The notes under the pieces were generated by a model that saw only the letters and a list, made by a program, of their open reading frames with translations, ran no database searches and was not told the origin of the DNA. A program made the translations under genes and the position numbers. A stretch of 64,000 nt of DNA from the NCBI RefSeq assembly GCF_002259795.1, contig NZ_MWXA01000002.1, positions 124,001 through 188,000 on the forward strand, given 5' to 3'. This document shows positions 1 through 8,437 of the stretch, piece after piece; the first letter of the stretch is position 1; the number at the start of each line of letters is the position of its first letter. The DNA is from Bifidobacterium aquikefiri (lineage in GTDB: Bacteria; Actinomycetota; Actinomycetes; Actinomycetales; Bifidobacteriaceae).

Positions 1-83
1 CTCTCCGAGTTCAGTCAACCAGCTTTGGTGGCCAAATCGAGAATTTTCGCTCATTGATCCTTAGCCTGTCACGCAATCGCGGC

Positions 84-129
84 AAAAAAGGGGGCTGGTG
101 CCTGGGCGCGAACTCAGACACCATCCCCC
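84..129 (-). terminator. Rho-independent terminator of ilvC
   Basis: On the minus strand a GC-rich stem pairs positions 119-129 with 90-100 (CACCATCCCCC against GGGGGCTGGTG, one mismatch). It is followed by six T residues (the A run at 85-89 on the plus strand). It lies about 60 bases past the ilvC stop codon, in the right orientation to end that transcript. Confidence 0.75.
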
Positions 130-192
130 TCGATTTACGACTAACACTGAGTCAGAACAATCAGACTTCGAAATAACCCGAAGGCCCGAAGA

Positions 193-1248
193 CTACTCCT
201 GAACCTGTGCGCGAGCGATCTTGCCGGTGAAGGACTGTGCTTCATCAGCGTCAGCCGCCTCGCCCTTGTTCCAGGAGAACATGGCGCGGAGCTTCGGTCC
301 GACTTCCTCGATCTTCTCGTGGGAGTACTTCTCCTGCAGTTCCTTGAACTTAGGAGCTCCTGCATCCTGATCGTCGATGAATTCCTTGGCGAAGGAGCCA
401 TCCTGAATGCGGCCGAGCTGGAAGCGCATGCGATCCTTGGTGGACTCGTCAACGACCTTGGACACGTAATCGCCGTACTGTGCGGTGTCGGAGCAGCTCC
501 AGCGAGCCTTGTTCAGGCCGCCTTCGTTCATGAGGTCAACGAGCATCTTGAGTTCGTGGCAAACCTCGAAGTAGGAGATTTCTGGCTGGTAGCCAGCCTC
601 GGTCAGCACTTCGAAGCCGGTCTCGACGAGGTGGTTGATGCCACCCATGAGCACATCCTGCTCGCCGAAGAGATCGGTCTCGGTCTCTTCCTTGAAGGTC
701 GTCTTGATGGCGCCTGCGCGCAGCGCGCCGAGTGCCTTGGCATAGGCCAGGGTGATTGCCCAGCCATCACCGCGGGGATCCTGCTCGACGGCGACAACCA
801 CGGGGACGCCACGGCCTGCGGCATACTCACGACGGACGATGTGGCCTGGGCCCTTTGGCGCGACCATGAAGACCGGGTGATCTGCGGAAGGCTTGATGTA
901 GCCATAATGAATGTTAAAGCCGTGTGCAAAGGCGACTGCTGCGCCTTCCTTGATGTTTGGCTCGATATCGTTCTTCCAGATGGTGCGCTGGTACTGGTCT
1001 GGTGCCAGAATCATCACGATATCCGCCTCAGCGGTCGCTTCCGGTACCGACTTGACTTCGAGACCCTGTTCCTTTGCAAATTCAACGGACTTTGACGTTG
1101 GACGCAGACCAACAACCACATCCACGCCGGAATCGCGAAGATTCAGCGCATGTGCGTGACCTTGCGAACCGTAGCCGATGATGGCCACCTTCTTGCCCGC
1201 GAGAACCGAGAGATCGCCGTCTTTTTCATACCAGATTTGTGCTGCCAT
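193..1248 (-). CDS. ilvC: Ketol-acid reductoisomerase (acetohydroxyacid isomeroreductase)
   Basis: This enzyme converts 2-acetolactate or 2-aceto-2-hydroxybutyrate to the dihydroxy acid with NADPH and Mg2+, the second step of valine, leucine and isoleucine synthesis in the cytoplasm. The 351-residue length fits the short (class I) enzymes. The N-terminal Rossmann motif is [17 protein letters not shown] at about residues 26-42. The C-terminal knotted domain holds the Mg-binding [12 protein letters not shown] segment (about 192-203) and the [15 protein letters not shown] segment (about 231-245). AAGGAG sits about nine bases before the ATG. The gene stands alone with its own terminator. No other ilv gene is nearby. 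Confidence 0.97.
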   Translation of the reverse strand: MAAQIWYEKDGDLSVLAGKKVAIIGYGSQGHAHALNLRDSGVDVVVGLRPTSKSVEFAKEQGLEVKSVPEATAEADIVMILAPDQYQRTIWKNDIEPNIKEGAAVAFAHGFNIHYGYIKPSADHPVFMVAPKGPGHIVRREYAAGRGVPVVVAVEQDPRGDGWAITLAYAKALGALRAGAIKTTFKEETETDLFGEQDVLMGGINHLVETGFEVLTEAGYQPEISYFEVCHELKMLVDLMNEGGLNKARWSCSDTAQYGDYVSKVVDESTKDRMRFQLGRIQDGSFAKEFIDDQDAGAPKFKELQEKYSHEKIEEVGPKLRAMFSWNKGEAADADEAQSFTGKIARAQVQE

Positions 1249-1565
1249 TATATGTGTACTCCTTGTAATGTAAATGCTTATATGTAGGGCAGGTTAGAAA
1301 TTGCTGCCATGCCATTGGTTGTCTTGTACTGAATGTCGCTGCTAGTCGGTGTGACGCTACGAGATTTTGTCCCGCGTGGCCATTACCGAAGTAAAGTCTT
1401 ATGGTAGCCGTTCTTGATTGTACCCGACTCTTCTAGCGAACCGCTCCACGAGTCACATTTCGAGCAGATCCTTTTGGGATTTCTCTGTCCGCAAGTGCTT
1501 TCTCGAGTGCTTTTCAACAGAGCGCCAAGCTTTCGTTAGACGCTGTGATCAAAGCAAGATTTTAA
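1249..1565. other. Intergenic region upstream of ilvC
   Basis: This 317-base gap separates ilvC from the stop of the upstream MFS gene, both on the minus strand. It must hold the ilvC promoter, and the AAGGAG ribosome site lies next to the ilvC start. I see no leader peptide rich in branched-chain codons, no T-box and no other gene in it. Confidence 0.5.
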
Positions 1566-2996
1566 TTATTTTGTGAAATCCACAGACTTGGTTTCGCTGC
1601 ACGAAAGCACTGATACCAAGCAACACGCCGCCATCACCGCGAGGTAGACGCCGACCGAACGCACGCCCCAATGGCTGGAGAGCCAAGTTGCGATTGTTGG
1701 CACGAATGCCGCTCCGACTATGGCCGCGAGATTGTATCCAATTCCAGCGCCCGAATAGCGGACATTCGCTTCGAAAAGCTCTGGCAGGAATGCGCCGATA
1801 GGTCCGAATGCTATGCCCATGAGTGCAAATCCGACGCAGAGGAAAGTCATGACCTGGAATGTGTTGTGATGCGCCATAAGCAGATATGGAAAGAGCAGAC
1901 TGAACACAAGCAACGCCACGTAGCTCCCGACCAAAACACGCTTGCGACCGACTCGATCCGCATAAACACACGAAAGCACGATGAATACCGCGAAAACAAC
2001 GATGGAGACCATGAGCATGAGCAGATATTCTTGAGTCGTGAAGCCGAGGCCACCGCCACCCTGTGCGGTGGTTTTGGTACCGAATGCAAGCGACCAGGTT
2101 GCGAGGGTATAGAAGAGCGTGTATGTGACAGCCACGAGGAAGGTTGCTTGAAGAACCTGTCTCCAACTTTTCTTGAACACTTCAAGCAACGGGGCCTTTA
2201 CCACCGTCTTCTGTTCAAGTGCAAGGCGAAATACCGGGGTTTCTTCCATCGTCACCCGCACTGCAAGCCCAACAAGCACGAGGACTGACGAAAGCAGGAA
2301 GGGCACGCGCCAGCCCCAGCTCATCATCTGGTCTGGAGTGCAGAAGAGTCCAAGAATAAAGAACGTTCCGTTGGAGAGGAAGAAACCAATCGGGGCACCA
2401 AGCTCAGGGAAGGATCCATACAATGCACGGCGATTCTCAGGTGCGTTTTCAGTGGCGACCAACGCCGCACCGGACCATTCTCCGCCAAGACCGATGCCCT
2501 GAACGAAGCGGCAGAGGCAGAGCGCAACAACTGCGAACACGCCCCATGTTGAATATGTTGGCAGCACGCCGATCAGCACGGTCGCGCAGCCCATCGTGAG
2601 CAGCGAAACCACGAGCGTTACCTTGCGGCCGAGACGGTCACCGAAGTGGCCGAATACCAATGAACCAACCGGCCGCGCTACGAAGGCGACGGCAAAAGTG
2701 AGCAGCGATGCCAGAAGTGCAACGGTTCCGTTAGTCTCCGGGAAGAACAGCTTAGGAAAGTAGTTGGCCGAGGCAGTTCCATATGCATAGAAATCGTAGA
2801 ACTCAATGGCGGTACCGACCATGGATGCCCCGATAACCGTTTTCACCGAATCGCGGCTCATTGTCTTGAACCGGTTTGCGAGTGAACGACTTGTTGGCAG
2901 ATTGACCGAACTCGCTGCCGAAACGCCCAACTTGCTTGGGGCTCCAACGGCTGCGGCACTGCCCGCAGACTGAACAGTCTGATTGACTGCTGTCAT
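1566..2996 (-). CDS. MFS metabolite:H+ symporter (MHS family)
   Basis: This is a membrane transporter of about 476 residues with 12 predicted membrane helices. The first helix region (GASMVGTAIEFYDFYAYG, about residues 57-74) and the GHFGDRLGRK loop are typical of the metabolite:H+ symporter subfamily (ProP, ShiA, KgtP-like), which imports organic acids, betaines or shikimate. The substrate cannot be told from the sequence. The first 50 residues are a Ser/Ala-rich cytoplasmic extension. GGAG lies eight bases before the ATG at 2996; a GTG three bases further upstream is also possible. It is transcribed alone, between ilvC and the sucrose genes. Confidence 0.85.
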   Translation of the reverse strand: MTAVNQTVQSAGSAAAVGAPSKLGVSAASSVNLPTSRSLANRFKTMSRDSVKTVIGASMVGTAIEFYDFYAYGTASANYFPKLFFPETNGTVALLASLLTFAVAFVARPVGSLVFGHFGDRLGRKVTLVVSLLTMGCATVLIGVLPTYSTWGVFAVVALCLCRFVQGIGLGGEWSGAALVATENAPENRRALYGSFPELGAPIGFFLSNGTFFILGLFCTPDQMMSWGWRVPFLLSSVLVLVGLAVRVTMEETPVFRLALEQKTVVKAPLLEVFKKSWRQVLQATFLVAVTYTLFYTLATWSLAFGTKTTAQGGGGLGFTTQEYLLMLMVSIVVFAVFIVLSCVYADRVGRKRVLVGSYVALLVFSLLFPYLLMAHHNTFQVMTFLCVGFALMGIAFGPIGAFLPELFEANVRYSGAGIGYNLAAIVGAAFVPTIATWLSSHWGVRSVGVYLAVMAACCLVSVLSCSETKSVDFTK

Positions 2997-2999
2997 CAC

Positions 3000-3462
3000 T
3001 TCATCTCCTCAATACTCTTTCGGTCCGGCTGGCTTTCAGCCGAAACCACGACCTTCATTGAGATGCGAGATGGAGCATGAGCTGCTTTGAATTCCAGATT
3101 ATGAATTAGTGCTACAACAAAAGGAAATTGGAATGCGCCGCCTGATGTGTTCTACCCCGCTTCTCAACGGGGCCGAACAGTGTGTTGTGCTGGATTCAGT
3201 CCGTCAAGAAAGACGGGTTAATAATTCGAATCGGCAGCAGAACAATGTTAGAGGAAACCACAACGCGGAATGCTGATGTGCATCTCATTATGTGGATCCC
3301 CTTCACTGTGATGATCAAGACCTCTTGTGTACTGATTTCTTGCCTTGAATGATTATGAAGTTAGGTCTCCTCCTACAAAGAAGCAACCTATGTCCACATA
3401 GTGGACATAGGTTGCAGCTGGCCGGTCACGTGATTTCCATGGCCCACACGGAAAGACATGGC
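3000..3462. other. Intergenic region between MFS symporter and sucrose phosphorylase
   Basis: This gap holds the promoter region of the MFS gene on the right of its start and the sucrose phosphorylase terminator near 3373-3415. A few short plus-strand frames exist but have no ribosome site or recognisable product. I see no gene in it. Confidence 0.5.
3373..3415 (-). terminator. Rho-independent terminator of sucrose phosphorylase
   Basis: A perfect 15-bp inverted repeat (GCAACCTATGTCCAC at 3383-3397, its complement at 3401-3415) encloses a three-base loop. On the minus strand it is followed by a T-rich stretch (3373-3382). It lies about 50 bases past the sucrose phosphorylase stop. The GTCCAC/GTGGAC core is long enough to work in both directions. 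Confidence 0.75.
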
Positions 3463-4986
3463 TTATACAATCGGGGGATGTGCCAAAAGATCGGCCGTCT
3501 CATGCGCTCCGTTCGCATCATTCCACTCAAGTTTCAACAACGAGGCAGATGCCCCCTTACCCGTGCCGACAGTTGCGCGAGATGGTTCAAAGATGAGCTT
3601 CGCTGAGGATTGTGCACCCTTCCATTGCAAGGTGATGGCATTGGCCTCTTCATTGGCCTGATATGAGAATTCTCCGTCAAAGGCATCGAGCGAGTTGCGC
3701 AACCTGCACAGCGCATTAAGTGCCTTAACCACCGGTCGTTCGAGATTTCTGTCGATTTCGGCAGTGTCGAAGTAATGACGATTGATGTCACGCCCATTGT
3801 TGGTGCGTTTCAACAAATCCATGTCGTTCTTGCCTGCGAGTGCACCAACGTAATAAACCTGAGGAACGCCAGGAACGAAGAACTGCACGGCGCGCGCCGC
3901 AAGATACGCCTGATCGTCGCATGCGAGAGCCGAGTAGAAGGTCGAATTTACCTGATAGAGATCGAGATTCGAAGCAGCGCCGCCTGTTGCCTCTTTACTC
4001 TCACCGCGGGTATTGCTGTGAATCCTTTCGACCAGATCGTTGACCTGAGCATCCGAAATCAAACCAGCAAGTGACTTGTCGAGCTGGTCTGGCCCAATAT
4101 CAATCACACCAATGCCATCGTGAGTGTCGAGAACGGTGACCGCGTTCGTCGGGCGGATGCGAATCCATTGTTCGAGTGCTGTGGCATCACCCGTGAACAG
4201 CGTATGCAAAAGCAGTGGTGGAAGCGCGAAGTCATAGACTCTATCAACCTTGCCCGCAATCGCAATCTGCTTTTTATAATACGAATGCACTTCGATGAGG
4301 ATCTGCAGTCCACGCTTGGCTGCTTCTTCGCGTAGATGTGAGATGAGTCCAAATGTTTCAGGTGTCATGAAACAGCTGGTTCCAGCGGTTTTTGCACCAT
4401 ACCCAACCGCATCTAGACGAATGTTGGTCACCCCTGACTTGCCCATCGTGTCGAGGATCGACATCAGATAGTTCCAACCTTCGGTCGAATTCGTGTCGAT
4501 GTCGACCTGCTGTGGTGTGAATGTCGTCCAGACCAGTCGAGTGGTACCTGCCCAGTCATAATGGGTGAATGGCAGACCCGGGCGCGGACGATATATACCC
4601 GCAAGCTCCTTCTCGTCTGCCCCATCAGGGTAGACGGAACTCATGGTCAGGAACATGGGGGCATAGGGCGATTCCTCGCCGCGAGCAAGAACATCCTGGA
4701 ACTGTCGAGATTGCCAGCTCATGTGATTCACAATTGCATCTACCATGAGCTCGTGGGTCTTCGAGAGATCCGCAACATCAGTCCATGACCCAAGCCGAGG
4801 ATCTACCTTGGTGTGATCTATCGGGTCGAAACCCGCATCCGCCCCATCAAATGGAGTGAAAAACGGCAGTATATGCACTCCCTCATAAATGTTGTTGAAT
4901 CTGGTTCGCAACACCTTGGTCAGCGATTCGAGTGTTCCCTCGCCGAGCCTATCGGCATACGTAATGAGTTGCACCTTATTGAGCAT
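3463..4986 (-). CDS. sucP: Sucrose phosphorylase (GH13_18)
   Basis: It cleaves sucrose with phosphate to alpha-glucose 1-phosphate and fructose, feeding the bifid shunt. The 507-residue protein begins LNKVQLITYADRLGEG, as bifidobacterial enzymes do. The nucleophile Asp lies in NIRLDAVGYG, the acid/base Glu in LIEVHSYY, and the transition-state Asp in VLDTHDGIGV. I chose the ATG at 4986 because GGAGGAGG lies six bases upstream; a longer frame to 5058 lacks a ribosome site and would cover the operator-like palindromes. The gene follows a LacI regulator on the same strand. No sucrose transporter is adjacent in this window. Confidence 0.96.
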   Translation of the reverse strand: MLNKVQLITYADRLGEGTLESLTKVLRTRFNNIYEGVHILPFFTPFDGADAGFDPIDHTKVDPRLGSWTDVADLSKTHELMVDAIVNHMSWQSRQFQDVLARGEESPYAPMFLTMSSVYPDGADEKELAGIYRPRPGLPFTHYDWAGTTRLVWTTFTPQQVDIDTNSTEGWNYLMSILDTMGKSGVTNIRLDAVGYGAKTAGTSCFMTPETFGLISHLREEAAKRGLQILIEVHSYYKKQIAIAGKVDRVYDFALPPLLLHTLFTGDATALEQWIRIRPTNAVTVLDTHDGIGVIDIGPDQLDKSLAGLISDAQVNDLVERIHSNTRGESKEATGGAASNLDLYQVNSTFYSALACDDQAYLAARAVQFFVPGVPQVYYVGALAGKNDMDLLKRTNNGRDINRHYFDTAEIDRNLERPVVKALNALCRLRNSLDAFDGEFSYQANEEANAITLQWKGAQSSAKLIFEPSRATVGTGKGASASLLKLEWNDANGAHETADLLAHPPIV

Positions 4987-5031
4987 CGGACCTCCTCCGT
5001 CTTTGGTGAAAAGTTCGTCTCGCCAAGCATA

Positions 5032-5057
5032 TCGAACCGGTTTGACACAGTGTGTCA
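5032..5057. promoter_or_regulatory. Tandem palindromes upstream of sucP (LacI-type operator)
   Basis: Two palindromes sit 46 to 71 bases before the sucP start. The first, TCGAACCGGTTTGA (5032-5045), has the central CpG symmetry of LacI-family operators. The second, TGACACAGTGTGTCA (5043-5057), overlaps it. Binding by the neighbouring LacI regulator is inferred, not shown. Confidence 0.55.
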
Positions 5058-5120
5058 TTCGTGTGCCACATCGAGATTTCAGTCGCTTTATCTGAATTTC
5101 AGGAGCGTCCCAGAGGCCAT

Positions 5121-6314
5121 TCAGTCGGTTTGCGGCCGCGATCCATCCAAGAGTTCATGAATTGCATCATTCCAGAGCGTGGTTGCTCCAATTTTCACTT
5201 TCATTGGGATTAGATCACCAATTCTTCCGGCTTCTGGATCAGAGATAGTCTCATTATCGCCATCGCTGCCTGCGATCGTCGATCCAGAGGAGCTGGTGTG
5301 AGCATTGGACGAAGCTTCAGATTGATACCGTTCAATCTGCTCTACGGTGCGCATCGCAATGCGTTCGGCAATCGCGTCAAAGCCCTGAAGAATACTCGTG
5401 ACACGAAGACCTGCGGTATCAGTGACAAAGGTGCCGTCATATGCAAGTATTTGGAGAGAACTGGGAACGACAAAGCCTCTGCGCATGGCCTCCTGGACAC
5501 AGAGAGCGGCAGCCAGATCCGGTGCCACAATTGCATCGACATCGGGGAAGCGTTCCAGGACGGAACGCGCAGCATTCTCGAATTCCTGCATCTTCGCAAG
5601 GTCGTCAATCTCAATGTAATCGTGACGGATTCCTGCGCTGTCCAGGGTGTCCTCAAGCGCTATCTGATACCTGACAGACGGGAATGACGTCAGCTCATGA
5701 GAGGCATCATCCGAAGCATTCGGTCCTCCATGGGTCTGTGCCAAATCATGAAAGCGCGAACGCGGCCCGCCCAGAAGCACCACATGCCGCGCCCCCGAGA
5801 GTGCAAACATCATGGCAGCAAGCTCACCACCTTGCTCATGATCAGAACCAACGGAAGGAATTCCATCCCCAAGATAACGATCAAAGGCCACAATCGGTCG
5901 TCTGATGGAAGTCCAGTAGTTCTGACCATGCGACGTGTGGGCACCCATGATGATGGCATCCATCATATGGCGTTGCAACATGCCAACGTAGTGTTCCTCG
6001 CCAGACTCCATATCGGCAGTGGTGCACAGCATCGTATTCAGCCCCCGCTTGTAGAGAGCCTTCTGCAAGGATCCAAGAAGCGTCGCGAAGAATGGATGCT
6101 GCACGGTTGGCATGATCACGCCGACCGTATTGGTCCGGCCGTGATATAGATTTCTCGCCAGTTCATTGGGAACATAGCTCAATTCCTTCATGGCCGATTC
6201 AACGCGAACCCGCATTTCGTCGGAAACATATCCGTTGCTATTGACCACCAAAGAAACAGTACTGAGGGATACTCCGGCCTTGCGTGCAACGTCTCGCATG
6301 CCCACCATGTGCAT
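5121..6314 (-). CDS. LacI-family regulator, probably of sucrose phosphorylase
   Basis: This is a DNA-binding repressor with an N-terminal helix-turn-helix (MRDVARKAGVSLSTVSLVVN, about residues 6-25), the hinge ELARNLYHGRTNTVGVIMP, and a periplasmic-binding-protein-like sensor domain. At 397 residues it is about 50 longer than usual. Part of the excess is a Ser/Thr/Gly-rich insert near residues 340-365. It sits directly upstream of sucP on the same strand, so it is the obvious candidate regulator. AAGAGG precedes the ATG at 6314. It starts 40 bases after the purA stop, so read-through from purA is possible. Confidence 0.88.
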   Translation of the reverse strand: MHMVGMRDVARKAGVSLSTVSLVVNSNGYVSDEMRVRVESAMKELSYVPNELARNLYHGRTNTVGVIMPTVQHPFFATLLGSLQKALYKRGLNTMLCTTADMESGEEHYVGMLQRHMMDAIIMGAHTSHGQNYWTSIRRPIVAFDRYLGDGIPSVGSDHEQGGELAAMMFALSGARHVVLLGGPRSRFHDLAQTHGGPNASDDASHELTSFPSVRYQIALEDTLDSAGIRHDYIEIDDLAKMQEFENAARSVLERFPDVDAIVAPDLAAALCVQEAMRRGFVVPSSLQILAYDGTFVTDTAGLRVTSILQGFDAIAERIAMRTVEQIERYQSEASSNAHTSSSGSTIAGSDGDNETISDPEAGRIGDLIPMKVKIGATTLWNDAIHELLDGSRPQTD

Positions 6315-6353
6315 CGCCTCTTTTCTTATCTAGCTCAAAGCGAGCGTGAATCC

Positions 6354-7655
6354 TCAGTCGATAAGTGAATGAATCGAAACTATCTGATCACGTCCCGGAC
6401 CTGAACCGATTGCAGAGATACGGCATCCTGAGAGATCTTCGAGACGATGCACATAGTCCTGTGCGGCTTGCGGGAACTCGTCGAAGGATTGCATCCCTGC
6501 GATATCTTCGTTCCAACCCGGCATCTCGTCATAGATTGGGGTTGCGGAAGCGAATTCAGCCTGATCGGTTGGCATGTCGTCGCAACGGGCGTGCGAACCA
6601 TCAGCCATCGTGACGTTGTAGCCAATGCAGAACGGAATGGTCTCAAGACCAGTCAGAACGTCAAGCTTGGTGAGCACAATATCGGTGAGACCATTGACCT
6701 GCACAGCGTAGCGGTTCACCAATGCATCGAACCATCCGCAGCGACGCGGGCGGCCTGTGGTGACGCCGAATTCGTGACCTTGCTGACGAAGCCACTCGCC
6801 CTGATCATTATTGAGTTCCGTGGGGAATGGACCCTCGCCAACGCGGGTGATGTATGCCTTGGAGACACCGATGACACGATCGATCTTCGTTGGACCAACG
6901 CCACTGCCAGTGCAAGCGCCACCGGCCGTACAGTTCGAGGAGGTTACGAATGGGTATGTGCCGTGATCGACATCAAGCATCGTGGCCTGACCGCCTTCAA
7001 AGAGCACGGACTTGCCGTCATCAAGCGCCTTGTTCAGCAAGAGGGAAGTATTGGCAACGTAGGGCTTCAAACGATCGGCAACGGCCGCGAGCTGATCGAC
7101 GGTCTGTTCGACATCGATGGCGCGACGGTTGTACAGTTTGACGAGCATCTGATTCTTCTGGTGCAGGCTTGCGATGACTTTATCGCGCAGATGGTCTGTA
7201 TTGAAGAGGTCGTGAACGCGTATGCCGACGCGATTGACCTTATCTGCATACGCAGGACCTATGCCACGACCGGTGGTGCCAATTTTGTGCTTGCCAAGGA
7301 ACCGTTCGGTCACCTTATCGATGGTGCGGTCATAGGAAGCGATGATGTGCGCAGATTCACTGACCAGAAGATTACTGCAATCAACACCGCGTGATTCAAG
7401 TCCATCAAGTTCCGCAAACAGTGCCTCTGGATCAACAACAACTCCGTTGCCGATAACCGGGGTCACATTTGGATGAATGATACCGGATGGCAGAAGGTGC
7501 AGTGCATACGTTTCATTACCCACAACGACCGTATGGCCTGCGTTGTTGCCGCCATTGAAACGAACGACATAGTCAACCTTGTCGCCGATAAGATCAGTTG
7601 CCTTGCCTTTTCCTTCATCGCCCCACTGGGCTCCAACAAGAACAATTCCAGGCAT
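6354..7655 (-). CDS. purA: Adenylosuccinate synthetase
   Basis: It joins IMP and aspartate with GTP to make adenylosuccinate, the first committed step to AMP. The 433-residue length is normal. The phosphate loop [11 protein letters not shown] is at residues 7-17, followed by the [15 protein letters not shown] block (about 32-46) and the [15 protein letters not shown] block (about 128-142). The frame stays open to 7760, but the ATG at 7655 begins [17 protein letters not shown] as expected and has GGAGG before it. Just upstream of it lies a fragment of fba. Confidence 0.97.
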   Translation of the reverse strand: MPGIVLVGAQWGDEGKGKATDLIGDKVDYVVRFNGGNNAGHTVVVGNETYALHLLPSGIIHPNVTPVIGNGVVVDPEALFAELDGLESRGVDCSNLLVSESAHIIASYDRTIDKVTERFLGKHKIGTTGRGIGPAYADKVNRVGIRVHDLFNTDHLRDKVIASLHQKNQMLVKLYNRRAIDVEQTVDQLAAVADRLKPYVANTSLLLNKALDDGKSVLFEGGQATMLDVDHGTYPFVTSSNCTAGGACTGSGVGPTKIDRVIGVSKAYITRVGEGPFPTELNNDQGEWLRQQGHEFGVTTGRPRRCGWFDALVNRYAVQVNGLTDIVLTKLDVLTGLETIPFCIGYNVTMADGSHARCDDMPTDQAEFASATPIYDEMPGWNEDIAGMQSFDEFPQAAQDYVHRLEDLSGCRISAIGSGPGRDQIVSIHSLID

Positions 7656-7779
7656 ATGCACCTCCATAATGTGCGGCAGCGGAACAGTTCTCCGCCATGA
7701 CGAGACTACCCCAACGCATGGAGCAATCTGTTGCGCAGTGCGTAAAAAGGCGGTTATCAATCATGCCGCGTCAGAACGT

Positions 7780-7867
7780 TCAGCGCAAGGCCTTGCCGGC
7801 GCTGCCGAGCTGCTTGCAAGCCTCGACCACACGCTGCGCCATTGCGGTTTCGGCCTCGCGTCCCAAG
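7780..7867 (-). pseudogene. Duplicated 3' end of fba (28-codon remnant)
   Basis: These 88 bases match the last 28 codons and stop of fba at 11859-11946 with only about two differences, in the same orientation. The reading frame is kept to the stop (GREAETAMAQRVVEACKQLG, then SAGKALR). There is no start, and homology stops abruptly after GRE. It is a direct repeat flanking the adhesin insert. The likely history is that fba once lay next to purA and the adhesin block arrived with duplication of the fba end. Confidence 0.85.
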
Positions 7868-7917
7868 GACCTTCCCTATCCCGGTCGTTCCTTCCCCGTC
7901 ACCCCCCAGCGTTCTTC
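7868..7917. repeat. Inverted copy of the repeat at 11791-11839
   Basis: Read on the opposite strand this segment matches 11791-11839, the sequence just beyond the intact fba gene, with about five mismatches in 49 bases. The fba end is in direct orientation but this adjacent piece is inverted, so the left border has been rearranged. It contains a CACCCCCCAGCG motif. Confidence 0.7.
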
Positions 7918-8144
7918 TCGGGTCTATCTCGTTAAGTGTGTAACTGGCGGTTTTCATTGTTGTTCCTTGCCGTCTGGCCAGCGGTCGGCGAAGGGGAAAC
8001 GCGAATGCGTTTAACGCGGGTTTCCATCTGGTGACCCATCGTATCTGGCCCTTACCGGTGGGGTCGAGCGACCGTATGGTCAGCTAGAGTCATTTGAGCG
8101 CGGCCTGTTCGTTGGGGAAGTGTCCTCGGGCTCGGATGGAAGGC

Positions 8145-8231
8145 TTTCCCCGTACGTTTGGACACCCCGACCATGCGCGCGGCCTGGGTGAAGTTCATGC
8201 CCTGCTTCAACAGCTCAACATAGTGGACGCG
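8145..8231 (-). pseudogene. IS30-family transposase remnant (N-terminal part)
   Basis: The minus strand encodes YVELLKQGMNFTQAARMVGV followed by SKRTGK, which resembles the N-terminal helix-turn-helix of IS30-type transposases as I remember them from bifidobacteria. The similarity ends after about 29 codons and the frame closes about 30 codons later. There is no start codon in context and no catalytic domain, so this is a dead fragment. The attribution is from memory and not from a search. Confidence 0.6.
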
Positions 8232-8255
8232 TCTCGCCTGAATTCCAATGGAGCG

Positions 8256-8345
8256 GGATCCCTCGACTACGCTCGGGATGACAAGAGAAGAGAACGCTCG
8301 GGATGTCAGGGACGAGTGTGCGCCTTGCTCGCGATGACAGGGTAC
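8256..8345. repeat. Dispersed palindromic repeat (CTCGACTACGCTCGGGATGACA type)
   Basis: The unit CCTCGACTACGCTCGGGATG and degenerate copies (ACGCTCGGGATGTCAGGGAC, CTTGCTCGCGATGACAGGG) occur in a row. The same family recurs at 11379-11424, 11754-11787 and 32030-32280. Most copies lie between genes, as repetitive extragenic palindromes do. Confidence 0.65.
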
Positions 8346-8437
8346 ATAGCAGGAAACCTACGCGCCAAAATCTCAAGAACCTCTAACGCGCAATAAACAC
8401 TGCGTGATCTCGTTGCACCCCTGCCGAGTGTGCAGGG

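Larger units (their letters stand above)
7918..8437. other. Gene-free scar with IS remnant and palindromic repeats
   Basis: This stretch lies between the fba remnant and the adhesin stop codon. It holds the IS30 transposase fragment (8145-8231) and palindromic repeat copies (8256-8345). A further minus-strand segment around 7940-8060 may be more decayed insertion sequence, but I cannot match it. I see no intact gene. Confidence 0.55.

Noticed and set aside
6447-7394. Plus-strand open frame of 315 codons opposite purA
   Set aside because: purA is certain on the minus strand. The antisense frame has no ribosome site or family features.
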